DNA from: JASLCR01 sp964407405
GTDB lineage: Bacteria; Patescibacteriota; Saccharimonadia; Saccharimonadales; Saccharimonadaceae
Reading direction: 5' to 3'
DNA: 64,000 nucleotides
Assembly: GCA_964407405.1 (NCBI GenBank)
Contig: CAYOVH010000002.1
Span: forward strand, 199,205 to 263,204
Shown here: piece after piece, positions 1 through 8,404 of the stretch
Layout: each line of letters opens with the position of its first letter
Numbering within the stretch: position 1 is the first letter of the stretch
Program-made: the position numbers and the translations under genes
Notes under the pieces: model-generated
The model's database searches: none
Seen by the model: the letters and a program-made list of their open reading frames with translations, nothing else
Told to the model about the DNA's origin: nothing

Positions 1-57
1 TCCGACAATCTCAGATAACTTCCGCGAGCGATACTTGCGGTATAGCGCCTTCCCCAT
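1..57 (-). CDS. dnaX: DNA polymerase III subunit gamma/tau, N-terminal fragment
   Basis: Only the first 19 codons lie in the window; the gene runs off the left edge. They read MGKALYRKYRSRKLSEIVG, the typical start of the clamp-loader ATPase (family pattern xxALYRKYRPxxFxEVVGQ). DnaX loads the sliding clamp onto primed DNA. It is divergent from the membrane protein at 123 with a 65-bp gap. The identification rests on this short but very characteristic stretch. Confidence 0.8.
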   Translation of the reverse strand, partial: MGKALYRKYRSRKLSEIVG

Positions 58-122
58 TACCTACTATTGTACGCTATTTATACAAATTATCTTGTTGTAG
101 TTCGTGCTATTATATACGAGTT

Positions 123-698
123 ATGCTAACCACATCAGAGATTATCGGATTTTTGTCGCAATTTCTCTTCATTGTTGCTTTCGTCTGGTATATTGCACGG
201 ATTGCCATGGGTAGTGTTCGGGTCAGTGTCAGTACATTCACGGTACTTGCATTAACATCTGTCTCGCAAGCCATCGCGCTGTACCTTGAACACTCATGGT
301 ACCCCGCTGCCTTTATGTCACTCACGGCAGTCGTAAATACCGTGATCGTTGTACTTGGCCTTCGCAAAAAGAACTATCAATTTAAGTCTGCCGATGCACT
401 TGTTTTGGGTGCGGCGATCGTAGGGATAATTGTCTGGATATTTGCGCAGAATGCGGCGTGGAATGTATATATCCTTAGCGTCGCGATTTTAATTTCTTAT
501 ATACCCCTCTTCGCAAAAACCTATCAATCTCCTTCGTCAGAGGCAAAGGGACCATGGATCGCGACACTGATCGCGTCTCTGGTATTTCTGCTGACTATTT
601 CATCTGCTGATCCGATTCATTGGGTAGTGCAAGTGCGTCAGCTGATCTTTGCTGTCGGTATGGTGCTCGCTTTGACTTTGCCCAAAAGAGCTAAATAG
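123..698 (+). CDS. Multi-pass membrane protein of unknown function
   Basis: A 191-residue protein made almost entirely of hydrophobic segments, about six or seven predicted membrane helices. One loop (ISYIPLFAKTYQSP, near residue 130) is faintly like a PQ-loop repeat but lacks the PQ pair, so I do not assign that family. The C-terminus is short and basic (LPKRAK). A TATTAT lies 9 bases before the ATG with no good Shine-Dalgarno sequence, so the mRNA may be almost leaderless. Its end overlaps the convergent tdk gene by 8 bp. Confidence 0.75.
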   Translation: MLTTSEIIGFLSQFLFIVAFVWYIARIAMGSVRVSVSTFTVLALTSVSQAIALYLEHSWYPAAFMSLTAVVNTVIVVLGLRKKNYQFKSADALVLGAAIVGIIVWIFAQNAAWNVYILSVAILISYIPLFAKTYQSPSSEAKGPWIATLIASLVFLLTISSADPIHWVVQVRQLIFAVGMVLALTLPKRAK

Positions 699-1266
699 TT
701 CCTCCTTCACGTACATAGCACCGGCCGCAGAGTGAATTGTATTCCACGCTGTCCTCACCGTCGATAGCTACTTGGTCTCCCTCAAAGGTGTATGTGCCAT
801 TGATTTTGCGGGTATTGAATTCGGCCTGACGGCCACAAAAGCACATCGTAGGTAGTTTTTCGATGTTGTCAGCGATTTCAAAGAGACGCTTGCTTCCAGG
901 AAACATCTGATTGCGAAAGTCTGCCCTCAGTCCGTAGCAGATAACTGAAATATCGTGTTGCTTGGCGAGCTGAAAGAGCTGGCTGATTTGCTTTTCAGTC
1001 AAGAACTGTGCTTCGTCGACCAGTATACACGCTATACCTGGTGTCTTTAAGGCTTTTGCCCCTATATCTAGTGTGCCGTCGGCTAAAATATCGACCTTTC
1101 GCGTGTGTCCACCTCGTGCAGTCACGGACGCCTCGCCCTTGGTGTCTACCTGGGGTTTGATGACCAATACGTTGAGTCCGCGCTCCTCGTAATTGTAGGC
1201 AGTTTTGATGAGCGTGTCGCTCTTGCCACTGTTCATTGCACCGTATTTGAAGTGTAGTTTTGCCAT
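691..1266 (-). CDS. tdk: Thymidine kinase (type II)
   Basis: Phosphorylates thymidine to dTMP in the salvage pathway. The 191-residue protein has the P-loop GAMNSGKS (9-16), the Walker B-like DEAQF (84-88) and two zinc-binding cysteine pairs (C142/C144 and C180/C183) of the lasso domain. Length is normal for the family. Its ATG overlaps the stop of the upstream Nudix gene in a TAATG junction, so the two are translationally coupled. Other dTTP-supply genes (tmk, dcd, folA, thyA) lie within 8 kb. Confidence 0.97.
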   Translation of the reverse strand: MAKLHFKYGAMNSGKSDTLIKTAYNYEERGLNVLVIKPQVDTKGEASVTARGGHTRKVDILADGTLDIGAKALKTPGIACILVDEAQFLTEKQISQLFQLAKQHDISVICYGLRADFRNQMFPGSKRLFEIADNIEKLPTMCFCGRQAEFNTRKINGTYTFEGDQVAIDGEDSVEYNSLCGRCYVREGGTI

Positions 1267-1682
1267 TAGTCGATGAGTCCTTTCTTGACGAGTAGCGGCA
1301 CAATCTCATGTTTAAATATGTGCGCTAGGTCCATTGCTGCTGCTTCGGTGCTAGTGATCCAGCGGATTTCTTCTATCTCTTGTGAGGCAGAAGGTTCAGG
1401 TGAGAAGCTTCGAATCAGGAATGCGTCGATCTGAACAATCTTGCCGGGTTTATTGAAGGCTTCTTGCTGGAAGGTACCTAATAGCCCTGGCTGGCTGTCG
1501 ATATGCGTGATGCCAAGCTCCTCTTTGAGCTCGCGCTGTAATGTCTGCAGCCATGCCTCCCCTTCTTCTGGCTTACCACCAGGGGTCATGAATGTCGTCG
1601 GGTCTTTATGTGCACGCACGACCAGAGTCTTGCGATTTCGCACTAAAATGCCCGAAACCTTGTATATATCAACCTTTGCCAT
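1266..1682 (-). CDS. Nudix hydrolase
   Basis: A 138-residue Nudix-fold protein. The Nudix box (G-x5-E-x7-REL-x-EEL-G) is intact near residues 36-58, so it should hydrolyse a nucleoside diphosphate derivative; the fold alone does not show the substrate. It starts the operon with tdk, which suggests nucleotide-pool cleaning. An AAGGAG ribosome site sits 2 bases before the ATG and an extended -10 (TGCTATACT) ends 8 bases upstream. Confidence 0.93.
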   Translation of the reverse strand: MAKVDIYKVSGILVRNRKTLVVRAHKDPTTFMTPGGKPEEGEAWLQTLQRELKEELGITHIDSQPGLLGTFQQEAFNKPGKIVQIDAFLIRSFSPEPSASQEIEEIRWITSTEAAAMDLAHIFKHEIVPLLVKKGLID

Positions 1683-1707
1683 CGCTCCTTAGTATAGCAA
1701 AAGAAAA

Positions 1708-1757
1708 GAGCCACCGCGTGGCTCCGGCCGTGCCGGATCGTCGATGATCCGGCACGG
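1708..1757 (-). terminator. Terminator hairpin plus a second strong hairpin
   Basis: On the minus strand GAGCCAC-gcg-GTGGCTC (1724-1708) is followed by TTTTCTTTT, a good intrinsic terminator for the small gene at 1781-1912. Just upstream a 12-bp perfect stem (1728-1739 with 1746-1757) forms a second very stable hairpin. Confidence 0.85.
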
Positions 1758-1780
1758 CGGGCGCGGTGGTGTCGGTGCAA

Positions 1781-1912
1781 TCAACCCAGTAGCCGGTTCA
1801 CGAGGTAGGCCGCGATTGCCATCACGGGTACTGCCAGAATGAGTGCGCCACCGAACCCCTTGAGACCTCCCTTAATTATGGATAGGGTATCATTAACATC
1901 GTCTCTCAACAT
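1781..1912 (-). CDS. Small single-pass membrane protein (43 aa)
   Basis: Reads MLRDDVNDTLSIIKGGLKGF and ends in NRLLG. An amphipathic N-terminus is followed by one hydrophobic helix (about residues 22-39). An AGAAGGGA ribosome-binding site stands 6 bases before the ATG and a good terminator follows, so it behaves as a separate gene. I do not recognise a family. A gene this small is easily missed by automatic annotation. Confidence 0.7.
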   Translation of the reverse strand: MLRDDVNDTLSIIKGGLKGFGGALILAVPVMAIAAYLVNRLLG

Positions 1913-2012
1913 GTTTCGTCCCTTCTGAGGTATATCGAGATAATCGGCCTAATCCAAAATCCGTAAAGCCGAACCAAGCACGAGGGGCAAACCGAGCTTT
2001 AGGGGGAGGAGC

Positions 2013-2062
2013 GCAGTTTTGGAATTTATTTCCAAAACAAGTGGAGGGGGCTTAGCCCCTCC
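2013..2062 (-). terminator. Two tandem hairpins after the 2067 gene
   Basis: On the minus strand the stop at 2067 is followed by GGAGGGG/CCCCTCC (2062-2043), then TTTTGGAA/TTCCAAAA (2037-2017). U-tracts are weak. Together they probably end the rplJ-rplL-downstream transcript. Nothing coding is visible between 1913 and 2066. Confidence 0.6.
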
Positions 2063-2066
2063 TAGA

Positions 2067-2700
2067 TCATAGCGCTGCTTCGACTGCAGCCCAGGTAGCA
2101 TCCTGGTTGTCAGTCGGGACAATGATGGTCACCTGATCACCGACATTGATGCGGAAATAAGTAACGCTGGCCAGCAAGATACGGTACTCGCGGCCATTGG
2201 CTTCTACATAGTAAGCACCGTCGTGCTGGACAAGTGTGCCAATGACCTGCGTGCGGTCAACCGGGCCGATTTGCTTGTAGATAAAGCTACCGTCATCGGC
2301 GATGGTGAGCTTCAAGATATCTCCTTCGACGAGCTTTGACTTGCTGGCGTAATTTGCCGGTACAGGATATTCCTTGCCATCGGGCCCGGCCATTTTTTGA
2401 CCGTCAAAGACGCCTTCGACGACTTTGCCGCTGACTTCTTCTCTGCTGCTGGTCGGCGTGACAACTTGTCCGTCGTCTCCGAGGATGCTCATTAGTAGTT
2501 CTTTGGCTGCTGCCAAATTCGTCTCAGCGTCTTGGATCAATGATTTCAAGCGCTTGACTTGCTTCTCTGGTAATTCAGACATAATTTCTCGCAGTTCCTT
2601 GTCTGTTTTTGCTAGTACTACTCCCAGTATATACCAATTTGAGGGTGGCTCGTCAAGTCTAATTTTTTCCACAAATGTTTCAGAGGCCATCAAAATATCG
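2067..2700 (-). CDS. Conserved-looking protein of unknown function downstream of rplL
   Basis: About 210 residues. The start at 2700 (MASETFVEKIRLDE) is chosen because the open frame further upstream lies inside rplL in another frame and is low-complexity basic sequence. The N-terminal half is helical (LPEKQVKRLKSLIQDAETNL). The C-terminal half is beta-rich with two similar OB/SH3-like stretches (VEGDILKLTIADDGSF and VGDQVTIIVPTDNQ). It follows rplL after an attenuator-like hairpin. I can name no function. Confidence 0.75.
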
Positions 2701-2709
2701 TTGTAAAAT

Positions 2710-2740
2710 AAAACACCACCCAGGACTTGGGAGGTGTTTT
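2710..2740 (-). terminator. Hairpin between rplL and the next gene
   Basis: AAACACCTCCC pairs with GGGTGGTGTTT across a 7-base loop and is followed on the minus strand by TATTTT. It probably terminates or attenuates rplJ-rplL transcription ahead of the gene starting at 2700. Confidence 0.8.
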
Positions 2741-2817
2741 GATAAAACAATGTGGTCGCAGAAAGGCCGGCGGAACTTCTGATGGTGCTAGAAGATAGGC
2801 CGACCGGTGCGGGAAAG

Positions 2818-3201
2818 CTACGCGAGTTCAACAGTAGCGCCAGCTTCTTCAAGCGCTTTCTTTGCTGCTTCAGCTTCGTCTTTTGATACCTTTTCTTTGA
2901 CGTTTGCTGGAGCGCCGTCAACGATAGCTTTTGCTTCACCGAGACCGAGACCAGTGATCTCTTTGACGGCCTTGATGACGGCGACTTTCTGTGCGCCTGC
3001 ATCGGTCAGTTTGATGTCAAACTCAGACTTTTCATCTGCAGCTGCGCCAGCGTCGACGCCACCGGCAGCCGGGCCAGCAACTGCAACAGCAGCGGCAGCT
3101 GGTTCGATGCCGTATTCATCTTTTAGTACGTTTTTTAGCTCGTTTACTTCGAGAACTGTGAGCTTTGTCAGCTCTTCAGCTAGTTTCTTTACATCAGCCA
3201 T
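2818..3201 (-). CDS. rplL: 50S ribosomal protein L7/L12
   Basis: A 127-residue stalk protein that recruits translation factors to the ribosome. It has the N-terminal dimerisation helix (MADVKKLAEELTKLTVLEV), an Ala/Gly-rich hinge (about 35-57) and the C-terminal domain beginning EFDIKLTDAGAQKVAVIKAV with KEITGLGLGEAK. Length is normal. It lies 45 bp after rplJ in the usual rplJ-rplL order. Confidence 0.98.
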   Translation of the reverse strand: MADVKKLAEELTKLTVLEVNELKNVLKDEYGIEPAAAAVAVAGPAAGGVDAGAAADEKSEFDIKLTDAGAQKVAVIKAVKEITGLGLGEAKAIVDGAPANVKEKVSKDEAEAAKKALEEAGATVELA

Positions 3202-3246
3202 AGGGTGACTCCTTGTCTTAGGTTACAATTTAAAAACTTGGTTGCT

Positions 3247-3768
3247 TTACGCGGCTTGCGCTTCGACGCCGTCAAGCAGCACGTGAAGATTGCCAGAAAG
3301 CGCGTTTGTTGTGTCGTGAACTGGTGATAGCAGTTGAGCGACGACTTCGGCGACAAGCTGGGTCTTCGATGGAAGGCCGGCCAGTGCAGTGACGTCAGCA
3401 CTTGATTGTGCTTCACCTAGGTCAGAGAAACCACCGGCAAGCTCAAGGTTCGGATGAGTCTTGGCAAACTCGTGAAGGACTTTGCTTGGAGCAACTTCAT
3501 CTTCTGACGAAAATGCGTAGAGCAATTGACCTTCGAGCGCAGATGTATCGGTGTCTTTAAACGTTTTGTTTTCAGACATCGAGACGCGCACGAGGCGGTT
3601 TTTGACGACGCGGATTGAAACACCGTTTTCACGGGCTTCCCGGCGCAGGTCTTGCATATCTGCAACACTCAGGCCAGCATAGCGGGCAAATGCCACTGCT
3701 TTTGCATCACCGAGCGCAGTAGAAATTTCAGCAACCAAAGCTTGTTTTTTATCACGGGTAATTGCCAT
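3247..3768 (-). CDS. rplJ: 50S ribosomal protein L10
   Basis: A 173-residue base of the L7/L12 stalk. The N-terminal domain (MAITRDKKQALVAEI, then VVKNRLVRVS) binds 23S rRNA and L11; the C-terminal helix (ALSGNLHVLLDGVEAQAA) holds L12 dimers. An AGGAG ribosome site lies just before the ATG. It is preceded by a promoter and a leader of about 150 bases, where autogenous control of this operon usually acts. Confidence 0.97.
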   Translation of the reverse strand: MAITRDKKQALVAEISTALGDAKAVAFARYAGLSVADMQDLRREARENGVSIRVVKNRLVRVSMSENKTFKDTDTSALEGQLLYAFSSEDEVAPSKVLHEFAKTHPNLELAGGFSDLGEAQSSADVTALAGLPSKTQLVAEVVAQLLSPVHDTTNALSGNLHVLLDGVEAQAA

Positions 3769-3923
3769 GATAACTCCTTTGCTTTGAGGTTAGTTGATAC
3801 TCGTATATATTATGACCACATTGTTAAGGTAAACATCAACCAATATGGAAACAAGAATATTGCCTCGGTCGTATGATTAAGCCAGTTTTATGGCCGCGAC
3901 TGTCTTTGGTAATGTCTGGGGCG

Positions 3924-3952
3924 AGTATAGCAGATTGATCGTATCTATGCAA
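3924..3952 (-). promoter_or_regulatory. Promoter of rplJ-rplL with a long leader
   Basis: On the minus strand TTGCAT (3952-3947), a 17-bp spacer, then TATACT (3929-3924). The transcript would have a leader of about 150 nt before rplJ, a plausible site for L10-type feedback control. I see no clear published leader motif. Confidence 0.75.
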
Positions 3953-3961
3953 CTCCTAAGA

Positions 3962-3990
3962 TTGCGAATTAGGTCTTTTTGTGCTATAAT
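3962..3990 (+). promoter_or_regulatory. Promoter of the 3999 gene
   Basis: TTGCGA (3962-3967), a 17-bp spacer and a perfect TATAAT (3985-3990). The start should fall at about 3996-3998, directly on the GTG start codon at 3999, so the mRNA is predicted to be leaderless. It is divergent from the rplJ promoter. Confidence 0.8.
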
Positions 3991-3998
3991 GTCTATTT

Positions 3999-4778
3999 GT
4001 GAGTTTTGATATATCGAGGCAATTGCCTACTTTTCGGTTTGATGAAACTGATATGCAGCACGTCGCGCACTTGCGGGAGGTTACTTATCAGCGTTACGAA
4101 GATTTTTTAGATGGTATTGATGAAGATACAGCTATGCATATGTGGCTTCCTCCGTATGATGTCATATCATCGATAGTACGTGTCAATAGTCAAAAGCGTC
4201 AAAAGGCATTTCGGCGTACTGTAGAAGCTGCCCAAGGTAATCTTCCTCCCGAGACGATAATAAGTTCGATCATGAATTATGGTGCACCGATTCCTGGTGT
4301 GGCAGATTACTATCTCGATGCTGATTATCCTAGCCATGAAGTGTTTGCCTACAATCGGCTGGGCAAACTATCTATGCTAAATCGAAGGTTTGGCAAAAGG
4401 TGCATCGAGGCTATGCAACACGCCTATCCCGAATCAGTCCAAGTAGGCGCATTTGAAAACTTACGCGCCCGAGTTCACCGCATCCTCGATACATCGGGTG
4501 AAAAGCTGGCCGTTATTTCGACAAAAGAGGCTGTTGATCGTCGTACACACAATGATCGTACCAGCTTGCTAGTATCACGAGTAACCGGGGTTGCTAGACT
4601 TGATCACGCGGTGATGGATAGTGGAGTCAAGCGAGCGATTGAGACACTGGCGGAGCATGCATGCAGTACTGATCGTCTAATTGGCGCCAAAGCATTGCTA
4701 ACGGATTTTGTGCGAGAGTATGATGACAGCGAGGCGGTCCTGCCCGTCATTCAGACAATGTATCAGACGCAACGCTGA
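3999..4778 (+). CDS. Protein of unknown function
   Basis: 259 residues, starting at GTG directly behind a consensus promoter; an internal ATG at 4053 is the alternative start. Soluble and mixed alpha/beta by composition, with no membrane segment or motif I recognise. There are several Asp/His-rich stretches (DETDMQHVAHL, DADYPSHEV). The 3' end overlaps the convergent tmk gene by 32 bp. Confidence 0.75.
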   Translation: MSFDISRQLPTFRFDETDMQHVAHLREVTYQRYEDFLDGIDEDTAMHMWLPPYDVISSIVRVNSQKRQKAFRRTVEAAQGNLPPETIISSIMNYGAPIPGVADYYLDADYPSHEVFAYNRLGKLSMLNRRFGKRCIEAMQHAYPESVQVGAFENLRARVHRILDTSGEKLAVISTKEAVDRRTHNDRTSLLVSRVTGVARLDHAVMDSGVKRAIETLAEHACSTDRLIGAKALLTDFVREYDDSEAVLPVIQTMYQTQR

Positions 4779-5439
4779 TTAGCTGTCGGATATCACTTTC
4801 AATATCGACAATTGAGCGCATCTTGCCTGTCGTATCAGTGCATTCAATTGCCGTGTATTCATCCGGGTAGAGCTGACAAAGTTCTTTATAATTGGTTTTG
4901 GCTTTTTCGAGATGGTCGGCATCCGCCTCATGAATGTCTCGTTTTTTGTCCGTATATGAGCGGGCTTCTTTTTTATCAATGTTTTCTTGAGCGATGTGGC
5001 TCGGGACGAGCAGGACAATATTGAGATCAGGCTTGGGAATGCCAAGGATGCCGTATTCGGTCTTTTTGGTGCGCTCGTAGAATACATGTCGCTCGTTCTG
5101 ATCAGTTAGCTTTGCTCCCTGATGCGCAAGGTTTGATGCGACGTAGCGATTTGAGACAACAATCGCATTTGGCTTTTTGAGATGTGCTATGATCTCGTCT
5201 TTGGCCGCGAATCGATCAAGTGCATATGGTAAAGCGCCAAGGTCTGCAGGTATATCATTTGGACCGCCATAATCACCGTTGAGGTAGCGCTCGACATAGT
5301 AGGCCGAACTCTCTCCGTAGCGCGGAAAATCAGCCTCAAGGACATCGTGTCCTTCTGACTTAAGATATTCGATAAGCAGCTTTGATTGCGTAGCCTTGCC
5401 GGATCCGTCGCCTCCTTCGATAGCGATGAATAACCCCAT
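4747..5439 (-). CDS. tmk: dTMP kinase (thymidylate kinase)
   Basis: Phosphorylates dTMP to dTDP. 230 residues with the P-loop GGDGSGKATQS (9-19), a DRF motif in the middle (ALDRFAAKDE), the SNRYVASN thymidine-site segment and a LID region with RSYTDKKRD. It lies 2 bp after dcd, so the two should be cotranscribed. Part of the local dTTP-supply set. Confidence 0.95.
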   Translation of the reverse strand: MGLFIAIEGGDGSGKATQSKLLIEYLKSEGHDVLEADFPRYGESSAYYVERYLNGDYGGPNDIPADLGALPYALDRFAAKDEIIAHLKKPNAIVVSNRYVASNLAHQGAKLTDQNERHVFYERTKKTEYGILGIPKPDLNIVLLVPSHIAQENIDKKEARSYTDKKRDIHEADADHLEKAKTNYKELCQLYPDEYTAIECTDTTGKMRSIVDIESDIRQLISVASDTLSE

Positions 5440-5441
5440 AG

Positions 5442-6164
5442 TTATTTTATTCCCTTGGGTAATCCGTCTATTGCTGGCGCTATGACGCGTGAGTCTTTGA
5501 ATGCACGCGGGAGCATCATCTCGGGGCTCCAGGTGCGGATTAGCTCATCAAGATCATCAGTGTGTTGATACTTACCGCTCATGCCGTCGCGGCCTTTAGC
5601 GTAGCCGCCCTCGACAGGACCGGTGTGGTGAAAGATTAGCTGCCCTACCCTCTCACCGACTGGTAGGACGACACTTTCGTGCATGTTGAGGTTGTAGATT
5701 TCGAGCGTGATGCGATTGATATAGCCCGGATCTACCCAGCCGGCGTCAAAACAAACGGCGACGCCGTTTCGTCCCCAGCTAGAGCGGCTTTTTACTTCGC
5801 AAGCACCTCCGTGGGTGCGAATGCCAACAAATTCGTGGGTATGAGCCAGGATGCGCTCGCCCGGCTGCAATACGATGATCGGATGATCTTCGGGAATGTT
5901 CTCAAAAAGAGGTTTTTGGTTCTTCTCGCACCACTCTTTGTGGGGCATCGCTTCCAGTGGCCCTTTGAAGTACCGTGCGACTTCTCTCTCATCGAATGGG
6001 TTATAGACACCGCCCGGCTCCGTTTGGCTTTCTTGCTTGTAGAAATAATATCCGAGTGTAAAGTCGAGGCTAGCCTCAGATATGTGAGTCGGATTGAATG
6101 GTACACAGACGATGCGTCCATCATCAATGGCGCTCCGAATCTCGGTGTTGCTATATACTCCCAT
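5442..6164 (-). CDS. dcd: dCTP deaminase / dUTPase family protein
   Basis: 240 residues, trimeric dUTPase fold. The active-site segment reads CEVKSRSSWGRNGVAV followed by DAGWVDPGY, as in dCTP deaminases that make dUTP for thymidylate synthesis. C-terminal LPRAFKDSRV and an extra tail make it longer than E. coli Dcd (about 193). It could be monofunctional or bifunctional (deaminase plus diphosphatase); the sequence alone does not settle this. Cotranscribed with tmk. Confidence 0.9.
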   Translation of the reverse strand: MGVYSNTEIRSAIDDGRIVCVPFNPTHISEASLDFTLGYYFYKQESQTEPGGVYNPFDEREVARYFKGPLEAMPHKEWCEKNQKPLFENIPEDHPIIVLQPGERILAHTHEFVGIRTHGGACEVKSRSSWGRNGVAVCFDAGWVDPGYINRITLEIYNLNMHESVVLPVGERVGQLIFHHTGPVEGGYAKGRDGMSGKYQHTDDLDELIRTWSPEMMLPRAFKDSRVIAPAIDGLPKGIK

Positions 6165-6188
6165 AAACTTCTTCTAGTGTACCATAGC

Positions 6189-6566
6189 TCATGTATCAAC
6201 ATTGATAAAATGCGTATGTTGATGCGCGATGGAGCGGGCCACGTTTCGTGCCGCTCGTGAGTATATTGAATACCCTGCATCCTCATATTCCGTCAAAAGT
6301 CGTACATATTCAGTGCGTTCGTGCGGTTCAAGCTCACTGAGTTTTGAGATATGACGATTTGGGACGATCATCAGGTGTTGACTCACAGGTAAATCATCCC
6401 AAACAGCATAAGGGTAATGATTCTTGATGACGACGAAATGGATATGGCGTGCGATAACTTGCGGATCATCGTTTGAGCGAATGAGGTCACAAAATTTACA
6501 CTCACCTACGTATGAGCGCTTGAATTCATCATATGCGGCCTGTACTTCCGGAAGTCTCGCTGACAT
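6189..6566 (-). CDS. HIT-family protein
   Basis: 125 residues. The histidine triad HQHTHF is near the C-terminus (about 115-120), with the upstream family segment HLMIVPNRHISKLSEL. CKFC near the N-terminus may bind zinc. HIT proteins are nucleotide hydrolases or transferases; the substrate is unknown. It is divergent from folA across a perfect 16-bp palindrome. Confidence 0.88.
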   Translation of the reverse strand: MSARLPEVQAAYDEFKRSYVGECKFCDLIRSNDDPQVIARHIHFVVIKNHYPYAVWDDLPVSQHLMIVPNRHISKLSELEPHERTEYVRLLTEYEDAGYSIYSRAARNVARSIAHQHTHFINVDT

Positions 6567-6574
6567 TAGCTAAA

Positions 6575-6590
6575 GTGTATCATGATACAC
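6575..6590. promoter_or_regulatory. Perfect 16-bp palindrome between divergent genes
   Basis: GTGTATCATGATACAC lies between the HIT-family gene (start 6566) and folA (start 6598), almost centred. It contains a TATCAT -10-like hexamer in each direction. It could be an operator or a symmetrical divergent promoter. Confidence 0.6.
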
Positions 6591-6597
6591 TGGATGT

Positions 6598-7089
6598 ATG
6601 AAAGCGATCGTGGTGGCAATGGATAAGAATAACGGTATTGGTACAGCGAATGATCTATTGTGGCAACGCGATCTACCGGCTGATCTGGCTCATTTCAAGA
6701 AACTGACAGTTGGAAAATCGGTAATCATGGGACGTAAAACTTTTGAAAGTATCGGCCGCCCCCTGCCCGATCGGCAGAATATTGTGGTTAGCCGCAGAGG
6801 CCCTATTGGTATAAAAGGTGTTTTGACAGCGTATTCGCTTGAGGCCGCCTATGCCCTAGCGCAATATGATGTGATGGTGATTGGCGGCGGGCAGATATAT
6901 GCGGAGGCGATCGACGATATGGATGCGCTCTATGTAACCTACGTCGATGCTGATTTTCCGCAAGCGACTGTCTTCTTCCCGCAGATCAATTGTGAGGACT
7001 GGCAGGAAGTCGAGCGCGATCATCACGAGGCTGATGAAAAGAATAAATACTCGTTTGATTTTGTGAAGTATGAGCGAACTGCAGCTTAG
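6598..7089 (+). CDS. folA: Dihydrofolate reductase
   Basis: Regenerates tetrahydrofolate after thymidylate synthesis. 163 residues with the standard order of DHFR motifs: NNGIGTANDLLWQ, DLAHFKKLT, VIMGRKTFESIGRPLP, VVSR and VIGGGQIYAEA. It faces the leftward thyA unit with a small gene between. The start is chosen by the MKAIVVAMDKNNGIG N-terminus. Confidence 0.98.
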   Translation: MKAIVVAMDKNNGIGTANDLLWQRDLPADLAHFKKLTVGKSVIMGRKTFESIGRPLPDRQNIVVSRRGPIGIKGVLTAYSLEAAYALAQYDVMVIGGGQIYAEAIDDMDALYVTYVDADFPQATVFFPQINCEDWQEVERDHHEADEKNKYSFDFVKYERTAA

Positions 7090-7331
7090 TCGCTTTCAGG
7101 GGCATCATCGGCATACTGTACATTAAGGATCTCTCCTTTTGCCTCTGGGATATGGCTATAGTATAGCTTTAATCCTCCTTTGCTTACAAGGTTACGTAGG
7201 GCTTTTGGGTCGGAGCCTGAGTGACGTACGGCCCGCTCGTAAGGACCCCTAAAAACCGCCCGTGCAAGCGACAAGTATCTATACCGTGAATTGCTTGGTT
7301 CCGTTTGTGGTCGGGAATGTTCGGGTGGCAT
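7086..7331 (-). CDS. Small protein of unknown function after thyA
   Basis: 81 residues from the ATG at 7331 (MPPEHSRPQTEPSNSRYRYL). The open frame extends further upstream but only as a shadow of thyA. It begins 8 bp after the thyA stop. The middle is Arg-rich (RAVFRGPYERAVRH) and the C-terminus acidic (YADDAPESD). No family recognised. It ends 4 bp into the convergent folA stop. Confidence 0.65.
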   Translation of the reverse strand: MPPEHSRPQTEPSNSRYRYLSLARAVFRGPYERAVRHSGSDPKALRNLVSKGGLKLYYSHIPEAKGEILNVQYADDAPESD

Positions 7332-7338
7332 AAGTTTA

Positions 7339-8259
7339 CTATACCGCAATCGGTGCTTTAATGGATGGGTCTGGATTGTAGTTTTTGAGCTTGATGTCGT
7401 CGAATGTAAAATCGTCGATATTTTTGATGTCAGAATTGAGCCAGAGTGTTGGCAGTTCTTTTGGCGTGCGTGAGAGTTGTTCTTTGACCTGATCGAAGTG
7501 GTTGCTGTAGATGTGCGTATCAGCCAGTGTATGGACGAATTCACCTTGTTGTAAGCCTGTAACTTGCGCGATCATGGCGAGCAGCAGCGAGTAGCTGGCA
7601 ATGTTGAATGGCACGCCGAGGAAGGTGTCGGCTGATCGCTGATAGAGCTGGAGGCTGAGCTTGCCATTTACGACGTAAAACTGAAACAGGCTGTGGCACG
7701 GTGGCAAACCACCGATGCGGACGATCTCATCGGTTTCTCCCGGATTCCAGGCGGTGACGATCATGCGGCGTGAATCTGGAGAATTTTTGATCATATCGAT
7801 GACATTGGCGATCTGGTCGATCTCCCCGCCCTTTCCATCTGGCCAGCGGCGCCACTGGACACCATAGACTGGACCAAGGTCGCCCCATTTGAGCGCGAAA
7901 TCATGGTCGGTCGCGACTTTACTGATAAATTCTTTCATCTGTGCTTTCCACTCGTCAGAATTTACCTCTGGGATCGGAAGATTATTTTTTTCCAAGTATG
8001 CTTTGAACGGCCACTCGTCCCAGATGTGGACGTTGTTTTGGGCGAGGTATTCGATGTTTCCGGTGCCTTTGAGAAACCACAGCAGCTCATGCACGACGGA
8101 GTTGAAGTAGAGTTTTTTGGTAGTGACAGCCGGGAAGCCTTTTGCGAGATCGTAGCGCACTTGCCGCCCAAACACACTACGTGTGCCAGTGCCGGTACGG
8201 TCGCCTTTGTCGACGCCATTGTCCATGATATCTTGCAGTAAATCCAGGTATTGTCGCAT
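7339..8259 (-). CDS. thyA: Thymidylate synthase
   Basis: Makes dTMP from dUMP using methylene-tetrahydrofolate. 306 residues from the ATG at 8259, chosen because GGAGGGGAT lies directly upstream; the longer frame lacks a ribosome site. The catalytic segment GLPPCHSLFQFYV and the phosphate-binding SRRMIVTAWNP are intact, as is the C-terminal IKAPIAV. folA next door recycles the dihydrofolate it makes. Confidence 0.98.
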   Translation of the reverse strand: MRQYLDLLQDIMDNGVDKGDRTGTGTRSVFGRQVRYDLAKGFPAVTTKKLYFNSVVHELLWFLKGTGNIEYLAQNNVHIWDEWPFKAYLEKNNLPIPEVNSDEWKAQMKEFISKVATDHDFALKWGDLGPVYGVQWRRWPDGKGGEIDQIANVIDMIKNSPDSRRMIVTAWNPGETDEIVRIGGLPPCHSLFQFYVVNGKLSLQLYQRSADTFLGVPFNIASYSLLLAMIAQVTGLQQGEFVHTLADTHIYSNHFDQVKEQLSRTPKELPTLWLNSDIKNIDDFTFDDIKLKNYNPDPSIKAPIAV

Positions 8260-8404
8260 ATCCCCTCCGTATTCTCTTTTTAGTATACGGAAGTCTATCC
8301 GATAATGCCACGTGAAGTGAAGTAATTGTGTACTTTTTAAACCAAAAGCGGTATAGTGCAAAGTACTTTGAGAGGGTGTGAGGATTTACCTTCTTGGAGC
8401 CAGA

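Noticed and set aside
2701..3002. Longer N-terminus for the 2067 gene
   Set aside because: It is the alternative frame of rplL and crosses the terminator hairpin; the ATG at 2700 begins normal protein sequence.
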